Source: Brotaphodocola catenula
GTDB taxonomy: Bacteria; Bacillota; Clostridia; Lachnospirales; Lachnospiraceae
DNA: 64,000 nt
Assembly: GCA_020686985.1 (NCBI GenBank)
Contig: JAJEPU010000003.1
Coordinates: 1 to 64,000, forward strand
Direction of reading: 5' to 3'
Positions within the stretch are counted from its first letter, which is position 1. Every line of letters starts with the position of its first letter. The notes under the pieces were generated by a model, which was not told the DNA's origin, did not search any database, and saw nothing but the letters and a program-made list of their open reading frames with translations. A program made the translations under genes and the position numbers. Positions 56,748 through 64,000 of the stretch are shown in pieces.

Positions 56748-57887
56748 ATGGCAAAGAAAAAGAAGGTCAGGCGTTTTTATGATTATAGCCTGTTGTTCTG
56801 CGTGATTTTTCTGATGGCGTTCGGTCTTGTGATGATTTACAGCGCCAGCTCTTATACTGCGCAGTTGACACAGAAGGGGGATTCCACATACTTTCTGAAA
56901 CGTCAGTTTATGATTGCAGTTGGAGGTCTTCTTGTAGCAATTATCATTTCCAAGATGGATTATCGCTGGTTTCAGAAATTGTCGATGCTCGGCTATCTGC
57001 TCTCCTATGTGCTGATGGTTGCGGTAACCTTTGTCGGAAAAGAGATCAACGGAAAGAAGCGTTGGCTCGGTGTCGGAATGTTCAGTTTCCAGCCGACCGA
57101 GTTTGCGAAGGTCGCTCTGATTGTCTTTCTTGCGGCCTATGTCGTCAAACATGTCAACAAGCTCAATACCTGGAAGGGAATGATTCAGATGATGCTTCTG
57201 GCATTTCCGATTGCGGCGATCGTAGGTCTTAACAACTTGAGTTCCGGAGTGATTATTCTCGGAATTGCGGTTGTGATGCTCTTTGTTGCCTGCAAGCGCT
57301 ATGCGATCTTTCTGTGCAGTGGAGTCGGAGCTTTTGCGCTGATCTTTACCGCGCAGTTCTGGGAGCCGTTTCTGGAGAAAATGAACATACTGCACGCCTA
57401 TCAGATGAAGCGTATCCATGTCTGGCTTGATCCGACCCAGTATGCGCAGGAAGGCGGTTATCAGGTGCTTCAGGGACTCTATGCGATCGGTTCCGGAGGA
57501 CTTTTCGGAAAAGGACTCGGAGAGAGTATCCAGAAGCTCGGCTTTGTGCCGGAGGCGCAGAATGATATGATTTTTTCGATCATCTGCGAGGAGCTTGGAC
57601 TTTTTGGGGCAGTGTCCGTGATCCTGATTTTCATGTTCATGATTTATCGCTGTATGGTGATTGCGAACAATGCACCGGATCTGTTTGGCGCAATGCTCGT
57701 GGTCGGTGTGATGGCGCACATTGCAATTCAGGTGATCTTGAACATTGCGGTTGTGACGAACACAATCCCGAATACCGGAATCACGCTTCCGTTTATCAGT
57801 TACGGAGGCACGTCGGTGCTCTTCTTGATGATTGAGATGGGGCTTGTGCTCAGCGTCTCGAATCAGATTAAACTGGAGCGCGCGTAA
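56748..57887 (+). CDS. ftsW: SEDS-family peptidoglycan polymerase FtsW
   Basis: Lipid II polymerase of the divisome. The 379-residue protein has about ten membrane segments. Typical wording: GLVMIYSASSYTA, YFLKRQFMIAVGG, KRWLGVGMFSFQPTEFAKVALIVFLAAYV, LNNLSSGVIILGIAVVMLFVA and the C-terminal TGITLPFISYGGTSVLFLMIEMGLVLSVSN. It works with the class B PBP of the same cluster. AGGAGG lies upstream. Confidence 0.96.
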   Translation: MAKKKKVRRFYDYSLLFCVIFLMAFGLVMIYSASSYTAQLTQKGDSTYFLKRQFMIAVGGLLVAIIISKMDYRWFQKLSMLGYLLSYVLMVAVTFVGKEINGKKRWLGVGMFSFQPTEFAKVALIVFLAAYVVKHVNKLNTWKGMIQMMLLAFPIAAIVGLNNLSSGVIILGIAVVMLFVACKRYAIFLCSGVGAFALIFTAQFWEPFLEKMNILHAYQMKRIHVWLDPTQYAQEGGYQVLQGLYAIGSGGLFGKGLGESIQKLGFVPEAQNDMIFSIICEELGLFGAVSVILIFMFMIYRCMVIANNAPDLFGAMLVVGVMAHIAIQVILNIAVVTNTIPNTGITLPFISYGGTSVLFLMIEMGLVLSVSNQIKLERA

Positions 57888-57923
57888 CTAATTAAGTGAA
57901 ATTTGTGTTATTGTACACGAGTA

Positions 57924-57947
57924 GGCATTTTCTGAACTGAAAATGCC
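57924..57947 (+). other. Hairpin between ftsW and murA
   Basis: GGCATTTTC (57924-57932) and GAAAATGCC (57939-57947) with loop TGAACT. No T-run follows, so it is probably an mRNA processing or stability element. Confidence 0.55.
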
Positions 57948-58051
57948 GTATGATACAGTGGTGGCAGCAGATTTGTGTGCCGGAGGAAAAACGTTTTCAG
58001 ACTGATCTACATAGGATAGGAATATAGACGGAGGCATCGGGAGGGATTGTA

Positions 58052-59302
58052 TTGTCTGTCATTCGTATCCAGGGACGGCATGGTCTGAATGGAGAAATCC
58101 ACATACAGGGTTCCAAAAATGGAGTGCTTCCGATTATGGCGGGAGCGCTTCTTCACCGCGGAACCACCGTGATAACAAATGTCCCCATTATACAGGATGT
58201 GATCTGTATGATGGGGATATTAGAGTATTTGGGGTGTCGTTGTGCGCTTGAGGGGCATACGGCAGTGATTGATGCGATCCATGCGGAAGCGGTGCCGGTG
58301 CCGTGTGCGATGTCGGGACAGATGCGCTCTTCCGTCATGCTTCTCGGACCTTTGCTTGGCAGATTTGGGCTTGCAGTCAGCAGACATCCGGGAGGATGTT
58401 GCCTTGGAAATCGCCCGGTCAATCTTCATCTCGATGCGTTTCGTGCGCTCGGAGCTCAGGTTCGCACAGAGGGGGAGCAGATCGGTGTCTTTGCAAATCA
58501 TCTCCATCCGGCGACGATTCGTTTCCCATATCCGAGTGTCGGGGCGACAGAGAATGCGATTCTGGCATCTGTCTCTGTGCCTGGGGCGACGCGGATCATC
58601 GGGGGTGCGAGAGAGCCGGAGATTGAGATGCTCTGTGATTTCCTTTGCAGTATGGGAGCAAAGATCACGGGTGGAGGGACAGCGTGTATTTTAATTGAGG
58701 GCGGAGTTCCGCTTCACGATACGACGTTTGCGATCGATGGGGATCGGATTGTTGCAGGAACGTATCTTGGTGCCCTTCTTTGCAGTGGCGGGAGAGTGAG
58801 GCTGTGTGGAGCACCGGTTTTTCATATGGAGGAGAGCTTGAGACTTGCGGAGAGAATGGGGATGGAGATTGCGGTTTCGCCTGAGGGGCTTGTGGCGAGA
58901 ATGCAGGGAAGAGCAAGAGCCTGTGATTTTTCGACGGGACCTTACCCCGAATTTCCGACGGATCTTCAGCCGGTGATGATGGCGGTGCTGGCCTCTGCGA
59001 GCGGGGAAGGGCGGATTCAGGAAACTGTGTTTGAAAAGCGTTTTTCTTGCGCGGAGGAATTGCGCAAATTGGGGGCATCTATTATAATAGAGAACAGATT
59101 TGCGAGAGTCCGGGGACAGCGTCCACTTCACGGTGCGCGTGTTCAGGCAAAAGATCTGCGCGGAGGTGCGGCTCTCGTTGTTGCAGGGCTTACGGCAGAG
59201 GGAGAGACGCTTGTCGAGGGTTATGAGCACATCAGCCGAGGGTATGAGGATATCAGCCGGGATCTCGCACAAGTTGGAGCGGAGATTGCGCTTCGGGAGT
59301 AA
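58052..59302 (+). CDS. murA: UDP-GlcNAc 1-carboxyvinyltransferase
   Basis: First committed step of peptidoglycan synthesis, the fosfomycin target. K22-N23 in GSKNGVLPI and the PEP-binding cysteine Cys116 in RHPGGCCLGNRPVNLH are present, next to a second cysteine where Ala is usual. The Asp of the active site is in FPTDLQPVMMAVL. The start is TTG 58052 after GGGAGGG, a weak start codon that may limit synthesis. 416 residues. Compared with standard MurA it is somewhat divergent, so it may be one of two copies in the genome. Confidence 0.9.
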   Translation: MSVIRIQGRHGLNGEIHIQGSKNGVLPIMAGALLHRGTTVITNVPIIQDVICMMGILEYLGCRCALEGHTAVIDAIHAEAVPVPCAMSGQMRSSVMLLGPLLGRFGLAVSRHPGGCCLGNRPVNLHLDAFRALGAQVRTEGEQIGVFANHLHPATIRFPYPSVGATENAILASVSVPGATRIIGGAREPEIEMLCDFLCSMGAKITGGGTACILIEGGVPLHDTTFAIDGDRIVAGTYLGALLCSGGRVRLCGAPVFHMEESLRLAERMGMEIAVSPEGLVARMQGRARACDFSTGPYPEFPTDLQPVMMAVLASASGEGRIQETVFEKRFSCAEELRKLGASIIIENRFARVRGQRPLHGARVQAKDLRGGAALVVAGLTAEGETLVEGYEHISRGYEDISRDLAQVGAEIALRE

Positions 59303-59332
59303 GAAAGATAGGAATCGAGGAACGGGCAGAAA

Positions 59333-60058
59333 ATGAGAGAGGGATTTGGAAGAAAGAGAGTCTGGTTTGGCGCGGTGGGGATCACCGCGCTGTTTCTGGT
59401 CGTTCTTCTTCTGTCTGTGAAGATCACGGACATTACGGTGACGGGAAACAAGAAATATGATTCGGATCAGATTGTGGAGATGCTGTTTCCGGATTCGCTG
59501 AGCAAAAACAGCGGAATCTGTTATTTGAAGGATCGGTTTGAGCCTCACAAGAAGATCCCGTTTGTGGAGGATTACAAGATTGTTTTTCGTAGTATGTCCC
59601 AGATCGAGATCATCGTCTATGAGAAGAGCATGGTGGGCTGTGTCTCCTACATGAGCAGTTACATGTATTTCGATAAGGATGGCATCATCGTTGAGAGTGC
59701 AAGCGAAAAACTGCCCGGTATTCCCGAGATCACCGGACTCAAGTTCGGTCATATCGTGCTCTATGAGAAACTTCCGGTTGAGAGCGCCCAGATTTTTTCG
59801 GATATTCTGAACCTGACGCAGGTTCTCTCGATCTACCAGATTGAGAGCGACCAGATCCGTTTTTCCACGAATGGAAGCACTACCCTCCATATCGGGGACA
59901 TTGATGTGGTTCTCGGGGGGAATAATGATCTCAACGGCAAGATTTCGGAACTGAGTGACATTATGCCTCAGATTGTGGGGCTCAGCGGAACGCTCTATCT
60001 CGATACTTATGATGAGGGAAATCTGAATGCGATGTACGCGTTTAAGCCGAGAGCATAG
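59333..60058 (+). CDS. ftsQ: Cell-division protein FtsQ/DivIB
   Basis: A 241-residue single-pass divisome protein. A short basic N-terminus is followed by a membrane segment (about residues 11-30) and a POTRA-type domain starting ITDITVTGNKKYDSDQIVEML. A beta domain with YFDKDGIIVESA, GLKFGHIVLYEKLP and a C-terminal part follow. It begins 30 bases after murA and is the last gene of the dcw run before a 374-base gap. Confidence 0.88.
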   Translation: MREGFGRKRVWFGAVGITALFLVVLLLSVKITDITVTGNKKYDSDQIVEMLFPDSLSKNSGICYLKDRFEPHKKIPFVEDYKIVFRSMSQIEIIVYEKSMVGCVSYMSSYMYFDKDGIIVESASEKLPGIPEITGLKFGHIVLYEKLPVESAQIFSDILNLTQVLSIYQIESDQIRFSTNGSTTLHIGDIDVVLGGNNDLNGKISELSDIMPQIVGLSGTLYLDTYDEGNLNAMYAFKPRA

Positions 60059-60432
60059 CAAAGTCTGGGTTGGCAGGCAGATGAGTGTGACAGCAGGAGT
60101 TTGTGAGCTTGTGACCCGATAGCTGCAAAGCAGCCTCAAGGATCGAAGGTACGAATCAGGAAATAGTGTTGGAAGAGGATAAGTGACAGGTCTGACAGAG
60201 TTTGTCGATTCAGGGATGGATTTGAGGAAAGTCTGCTCGAAGAAAGTCGGGTTCTGTTGAACTGTATGGAAGAAAAAACGAAGAATCAACAAAATTTTCA
60301 CATAAATTCTGCAAATTAGAGGTTGATATTTTTAAAGAAATCACATATAGTATTAGATAGGCGAGTTTAAAAAAATATTACAAAAGTGTTACAATACGGA
60401 GCTTTTAGAGAGAGATTAAGGAGGACAAAGTC
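60059..60432 (+). promoter_or_regulatory. Gap with the ftsZ promoter
   Basis: No gene is visible in the 374 bases. TTGATA (60323-60328), 17-base spacer and TATAGT (60346-60351) form a good promoter about 75 bases before ftsZ. AAGGAGG is at 60418-60424. A GCTGC-AAA-GCAGC hairpin lies near 60132. Confidence 0.65.
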
Positions 60433-61731
60433 TTGTTGGAGATTAAAATAAATGAAGCAGAGAATTCTGCCAGAATTATTGTGGTTGGTGTCGGCGGAGC
60501 TGGAAATAATGCCGTGAACCGCATGGTGGATGAGAATATTGCAGGAGTTGAATTTATCGGAATCAATACGGACAAGCAGGCTCTTCAGTTCTGTAAAGCT
60601 CCGACCGCAATGCAGATTGGCGAGAAGCTGACGAAGGGTCTTGGAGCAGGTGCAAAGCCGGAGATCGGACAGAAGGCAGCAGAGGAGAGCTCTGAGGAGA
60701 TCTCTCAGGCACTTAAGGGTGCAGACATGGTATTCGTTACCTGCGGAATGGGTGGCGGCACTGGTACCGGAGCTGCTCCGGTGATCGCAAAGATCGCAAA
60801 AGATATGGGAATTCTGACGGTTGGCGTTGTGACCAAGCCGTTCCGTTTTGAGGCAAGAGCCCGCATGAACAATGCACTTGCTGGTATTGAGAACCTGAAG
60901 GCAAGCGTAGATACTCTGATCGTGATCCCGAACGACAAACTGCTTGAGATCGTAGATCGCCGTACCACGATGCCGGATGCACTGAAGAAGGCAGATGAGG
61001 TTCTTCAGCAGGCCGTACAGGGTATTACCGACCTGATCAATGTTCCGGGGCTGATCAACCTGGATTTCGCAGATGTACAGACCGTTATGACCGACAAGGG
61101 CATCGCTCACATCGGTATCGGCCATGCAAAGGGCGACGACAAGGCAATCGAGGCTGTTAAGCAGGCAGTTGCAAGCCCGCTTCTCGAGACCACGATCGAG
61201 GGCGCAAGCCACGTTATCATCAATATTTCCGGCGATATCAGCCTGATCGAGGCAAACGATGCAGCAAGCTACGTTCAGGAGCTGGCTGGTGATGATGCAA
61301 ACATCATCTTTGGTGCAATGTACGATGAGAACGCACAGGATGAGGCTACGATCACCGTAATCGCAACTGGACTGGACGCTTCTGCAAAGACGACTCCGGT
61401 GAGCAGTGCAATGAGCAGCCTTGGAGCAACCGCAGCCGCACAGGCAAGCCACAATACGATTCCGGTTTTCTTACAGAATAAGGTAGATGCAGGTGCTCAG
61501 ACCGTAGCACAGCAGACCGCTGCAACGAGACCGGCTCAGAACGTTGGTCCGCAGATTGGAATGGGAACCACCCAGAATGCGGGTCCGCAGATCGGCTTTA
61601 GTAATCCGCAGAGTGCAGGTCCGCAGATCGGAATGGGCAATCAGCAGAACGCAGCCAGACCGGTTTATCGTCCAATCAACCATGATAACCCGATCAACAT
61701 CCCGGATTTCTTAAAGAAGAACAAGAGATAA
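60433..61731 (+). CDS. ftsZ: Cell-division GTPase FtsZ
   Basis: Tubulin-like GTPase that forms the division ring. [16 protein letters not shown], the tubulin signature [16 protein letters not shown] and [17 protein letters not shown] are present. The C-terminal linker has three 12-residue repeats, and the conserved tail ends [11 protein letters not shown]. The start is TTG 60433, 8 bases after AAGGAGG; a second TTG follows at once. 432 residues. Codon use in the core is highly adapted. Confidence 0.97.
   Translation: MLEIKINEAENSARIIVVGVGGAGNNAVNRMVDENIAGVEFIGINTDKQALQFCKAPTAMQIGEKLTKGLGAGAKPEIGQKAAEESSEEISQALKGADMVFVTCGMGGGTGTGAAPVIAKIAKDMGILTVGVVTKPFRFEARARMNNALAGIENLKASVDTLIVIPNDKLLEIVDRRTTMPDALKKADEVLQQAVQGITDLINVPGLINLDFADVQTVMTDKGIAHIGIGHAKGDDKAIEAVKQAVASPLLETTIEGASHVIINISGDISLIEANDAASYVQELAGDDANIIFGAMYDENAQDEATITVIATGLDASAKTTPVSSAMSSLGATAAAQASHNTIPVFLQNKVDAGAQTVAQQTAATRPAQNVGPQIGMGTTQNAGPQIGFSNPQSAGPQIGMGNQQNAARPVYRPINHDNPINIPDFLKKNKR
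61537..61644 (+). repeat. Three 36-bp repeats in the FtsZ linker
   Basis: Units at 61537-61572, 61573-61608 and 61609-61644 encode [24 protein letters not shown] and [12 protein letters not shown]; a partial fourth (QNA) follows. Copy number may vary between strains. Confidence 0.85.
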
Positions 61732-61763
61732 GTGTTGATCGCAGAATGTGATTACATCGGAAG

Positions 61764-61914
61764 AATCGACAAAAATAGTCGCAAAGCGTGTTAGAATGTG
61801 AAGATTAAGAGACAGGAATCTCAAAAGATTGAGGTTTCTGTCTCTTTTTGTCGTGCAAAAAAGGAGTTTTCTGTCCTCTGTTTGACAAAAATTTTTCCCG
61901 GAAATGCGTATAAT
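61764..61914 (+). promoter_or_regulatory. spoIIG-type promoter with Spo0A-like boxes
   Basis: TTGACA (61882-61887) and TATAAT (61909-61914) are separated by 21 bases. The B. subtilis spoIIG promoter, which needs phosphorylated Spo0A, has a 22-base spacer. Sequences close to the 0A box (TGTCGAA or complement) are AATCGACAAAA (about 61764), TTTTTGTCGTG (61845) and TTTGACAAAAA (61881), the last over the -35 element. Confidence 0.65.
61808..61850 (+). terminator. Terminator after ftsZ
   Basis: AGAGACAG plus AATCTCAA (61808-61824), loop, TTGAGGTTT plus CTGTCTCT (61829-61845), then TTTTTG. Confidence 0.85.
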
Positions 61915-61950
61915 CAGAGTCATTCCGAAAGCCTTAGAGGAGTGTCTGGT

Positions 61951-62808
61951 ATGATCCTTTATCTGGATTTGTTTTTTCTCTTAAATCTGATCATGGATCT
62001 GATCGTCCTTCTTCTGTGTGAGCAGATTGGGACGAGGAGTGGCATTCCGTCAGGCGAATGGAATTTAAAAAAAGTATTTCGGATAACCGCATCTGCGGGA
62101 TTTGGCGCGTGCTGGGCGTGCATTGCCGTCTGTGTGAGAGGGATTCCGCCGTGGCTTGAACGAGGGATCACGCTGGGGATTGTGAGCACGGGAATGACAC
62201 TGATCGCGTTTGGCTATCAGGGCACAGGAATCTTGATCTGCCGGCTCTTCTCCCTTTTGGCGGGAGCCTTGCTGACTGGAGGAACAGTCTCGCTGTTATC
62301 GTTTAGAGGATCTTCTTTTGAGCAAATGAGATCGGGAGTGATTGTGGGAGCAGGGGCAGGGCTTGCGCTCTTCAGTTTCATTGTGAGCAAAACCGTCTTT
62401 CATTTAATCGGCGACAGTTGTCTGTTCTATGAGGTGACATTAAAGTACCGGGGAAGGGAAAAGACGATTCGGGCGCTTTTTGACACTGGAAATCGACTGC
62501 GCGAGCCTTACGGAAACCAGCCGGTTCATGTCATCACGGCACGGGCATGCAGAGGATTTTGCGAGAAAGTCGTGGGGGTGATTTACATCCCGTTTTGCAG
62601 TGTCGGGCAGAGTCAGGGAATGCTTCCCGGGATTCGGATGGATGAGATGGAGGTGCGAAGGAGAGGACAGTTGATCTGCCGGATTTCTCATCCGTGGATT
62701 GCTCTAAGTCGAGAACCGCTCTCCTCATGTGGGGAATACGAAATGCTGTTGAATGGAGAAAGCGAAAGAAATTCAAAAATATTTCGGGATGAGAGAGGGA
62801 GGATATGA
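61951..62808 (+). CDS. spoIIGA: Pro-sigma-E processing protease SpoIIGA
   Basis: Sporulation membrane aspartic protease that activates sigma-E in the mother cell. It begins with several membrane segments ([22 protein letters not shown] and on), and the C-terminal soluble half has the catalytic Asp178 in [22 protein letters not shown] 61951 follows AGAGGAG; 285 residues. The open frame to 61798 crosses the ftsZ terminator and is not used. Its stop precedes the sigE start by two bases. Confidence 0.9.
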   Translation: MILYLDLFFLLNLIMDLIVLLLCEQIGTRSGIPSGEWNLKKVFRITASAGFGACWACIAVCVRGIPPWLERGITLGIVSTGMTLIAFGYQGTGILICRLFSLLAGALLTGGTVSLLSFRGSSFEQMRSGVIVGAGAGLALFSFIVSKTVFHLIGDSCLFYEVTLKYRGREKTIRALFDTGNRLREPYGNQPVHVITARACRGFCEKVVGVIYIPFCSVGQSQGMLPGIRMDEMEVRRRGQLICRISHPWIALSREPLSSCGEYEMLLNGESERNSKIFRDERGRI

Positions 62809-62810
62809 GA

Positions 62811-63551
62811 ATGGTAGTAAAGATTGCAGTTTCTAATCGATTTCAGTTTAAGGCAGTTCCAACATTCACAACGATGCTCTGGCAGAGACAGGGAGAGATT
62901 CACTATATCGGTGGAGCAGATATCCTCCCGGCCCCGCTCGATGCAAAGCAGGAGGCTGAGATGATTTCCCGTCTCGGGACGGAGGAGGAGCGGGAGGCAA
63001 GAGCAGAGCTGATCGAGCACAATTTGCGTCTTGTTGTCTATATCGCAAAAAAATTTGACAACACCTGCGTCGGCGTCGAGGATCTGATTTCAATCGGAAC
63101 GATCGGTCTGATCAAGGCGATCAACACCTTCAATCCCGACAAGAACATCAAGCTGGCGACCTATGCATCCCGCTGTATCGAAAATGAGATCCTGATGTAT
63201 TTACGGCGCAACAACAAGACGCGTCTTGAAGTTTCGATCGATGAACCGCTCAATGTCGACTGGGACGGAAATGAACTTCTGCTCTCCGACATTCTGGGAA
63301 CGGATGAAGATGTGATTTATCGGGGAATTGAGGATGAGACGGAGAAGGAGCTGTTGAAAATTGCAGTCGGGAAACTCAGCCCGCGCGAGCAGAAAATTGT
63401 GGAACTCCGCTACGGACTCAAGAACGCGGAAGGGATGGAGATGACGCAGAAAGAGGTCGCAGATCTGATGGGAATCTCGCAGTCGTACATATCCAGACTT
63501 GAGAAGAAGATTATGAAGCGTTTAAAAAAGGAAATTGTTCGTTTTGAGTGA
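62811..63551 (+). CDS. sigE: RNA polymerase sporulation sigma factor sigma-E (pro-form)
   Basis: Mother-cell sigma factor. An N-terminal pro-sequence of about 27 residues precedes [15 protein letters not shown], which matches the region of the SpoIIGA cut in Bacillus. Then come region 2 ([52 protein letters not shown]) and region 4 ([28 protein letters not shown]). ATG 62811 lies 8 bases after GGGAGG; ATG 62805 is an alternative that overlaps the spoIIGA stop. 246 residues. Confidence 0.95.
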   Translation: MVVKIAVSNRFQFKAVPTFTTMLWQRQGEIHYIGGADILPAPLDAKQEAEMISRLGTEEEREARAELIEHNLRLVVYIAKKFDNTCVGVEDLISIGTIGLIKAINTFNPDKNIKLATYASRCIENEILMYLRRNNKTRLEVSIDEPLNVDWDGNELLLSDILGTDEDVIYRGIEDETEKELLKIAVGKLSPREQKIVELRYGLKNAEGMEMTQKEVADLMGISQSYISRLEKKIMKRLKKEIVRFE

Positions 63552-64000
63552 ATGGCTGGCACAGGCGGTATCCGTCCTCTTTCTGGCACTGATTCAGCTT
63601 CGTTTTCCAACCGCAAAACCGGCGCAGGTGATGCCTTGGCAGAGAGAAAATGACCCCGCCTATGCAATTTATCAGAGATACAGGTATGCGTATGATACAT
63701 ACGGATACCTGTTTTTGTCTTCTGAGGACAATCCGATAAATGCAGATGGCGCGCAGACAAACACCGGGGTGGAAGGCGAGTATGCGCCGGAACCGAAGCG
63801 GGTAAATTCAGATCAGAATCCTTCGCTTCAAGAAACTCTGAATCAAGAGCCCACGGAACAACAGAACTTGGATCAGGAAAGCTCAGAGCAGGAGGCATCG
63901 GCGCGCGAGCAGAGAGTCGAGTCTGCGAGGGAGGTGTTTGCGGACTATGAGACGATGATGAAGAATTTTTACATCGTTCATTCGTCGACGGTTGCGAGGG
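63544..64000 (+). CDS. spoIIP: SpoIIP-like protein, N-terminal part (cut by window end)
   Basis: The frame is open from 63544 to the window edge (152 codons). It starts with a hydrophobic stretch ([15 protein letters not shown]), has a Gln/Glu/Ser-rich middle, then [20 protein letters not shown]. The last part resembles the segment YADY-x-NFY-x-VDSTT just before the catalytic domain of SpoIIP, the engulfment amidase/endopeptidase. The catalytic domain is outside the window. TTG 63544 overlaps the sigE end by 8 bases, with AAAAGGA about 11 bases before. Confidence 0.65.
   Translation, partial: MSEWLAQAVSVLFLALIQLRFPTAKPAQVMPWQRENDPAYAIYQRYRYAYDTYGYLFLSSEDNPINADGAQTNTGVEGEYAPEPKRVNSDQNPSLQETLNQEPTEQQNLDQESSEQEASAREQRVESAREVFADYETMMKNFYIVHSSTVAR

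Noticed and set aside
54147-57973. Shared GTGGCAGCAGATTT in the gaps before mraY and before murA
   Set aside because: A 14-base match in two gaps, but no structure or common position relative to promoters; recorded only as a possible coincidence.
58691-60301. 536-codon minus-strand frame opposite murA and ftsQ
   Set aside because: Spans two well-supported genes and a gap, with no recognisable domain.
61798-61950. N-terminal extension of SpoIIGA
   Set aside because: It would cross the ftsZ terminator and the spoIIGA promoter; the ATG at 61951 has a proper ribosome site.
1-64000. CRISPR arrays, transposons, prophage, tRNA or rRNA genes
   Set aside because: No regularly spaced long repeats, transposase or integrase motifs, or tRNA-like cloverleaf with a CCA end were seen on either strand.

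Overview
The window looks like chromosome of a low-to-mid GC, endospore-forming member of Clostridia, most probably a gut Lachnospiraceae species. Reasons: a dcw cluster carrying both an FtsI-type PBP and SpoVD, followed by ftsZ, spoIIGA, sigE and a spoIIP-like gene; AGGAGG-type ribosome binding sites; sigma-A promoters; TTG starts on murA and ftsZ; and clostridial enzymes such as an acyl-CoA dehydratase activase. I see no rRNA, tRNA, CRISPR array, transposase, integrase or prophage. The assignment rests on gene content and protein wording; I ran no searches.

Region 1 (1-11300) is mixed: a divergent LarC, a type I asparaginase, a decayed ADP-ribosylglycohydrolase, an SGNH hydrolase, a MATE exporter, an RpiB-like isomerase behind three 15-bp-spaced iterons, an OmpR/histidine kinase pair, a decayed ThrE-type exporter fragment, an MBL-fold hydrolase and an AraC regulator.

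Region 2 (11300-20720) is a nutrient module: a Cys-type sulfatase divergent from the AraC regulator, then a YesM/YesN sensor pair divergent from an ABC operon (lipoprotein, two permeases, glycerophosphodiesterase). No ATPase gene is present, so a shared one must be encoded elsewhere.

Region 3 (20720-34520) holds a SWIM-SNF2 helicase, a cytoplasmic BMP-like protein with a ParB-like N-terminus, a small phosphoesterase, a cysK-cymR operon with its own promoter and palindrome, a thiol-redox pair (thioredoxin reductase with a degenerate thioredoxin tail; a CHVC thioredoxin) next to an arylsulfotransferase, and a MATE/LysR pair.

Region 4 (34520-45640) has a 1,440-residue activase/dehydratase fusion whose ribosome binding site appears to be brought close to its start by a hairpin, then corA, a rhomboid-like membrane protein, pyruvate kinase, lysA and ychF.

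Region 5 (45640-64000) is envelope and sporulation: lgt, a Spo0E-like peptide, then rsmH-ftsL-pbp-spoVD-mraY-murD-ftsW-murA-ftsQ, ftsZ, and spoIIGA-sigE-spoIIP. mraZ is missing although an MraZ-box-like repeat remains. The spoIIGA promoter has the long spacer and Spo0A-like boxes typical of spoIIG.

The most unusual points are the ParB-like/BMP fusion beside a SWIM-SNF2 helicase, the redox-arylsulfotransferase group, the stand-off ribosome binding site, the iterons before the RpiB-like gene, a LarC that lost its HFHEVG motif, and two gene remnants that each lost an internal segment.
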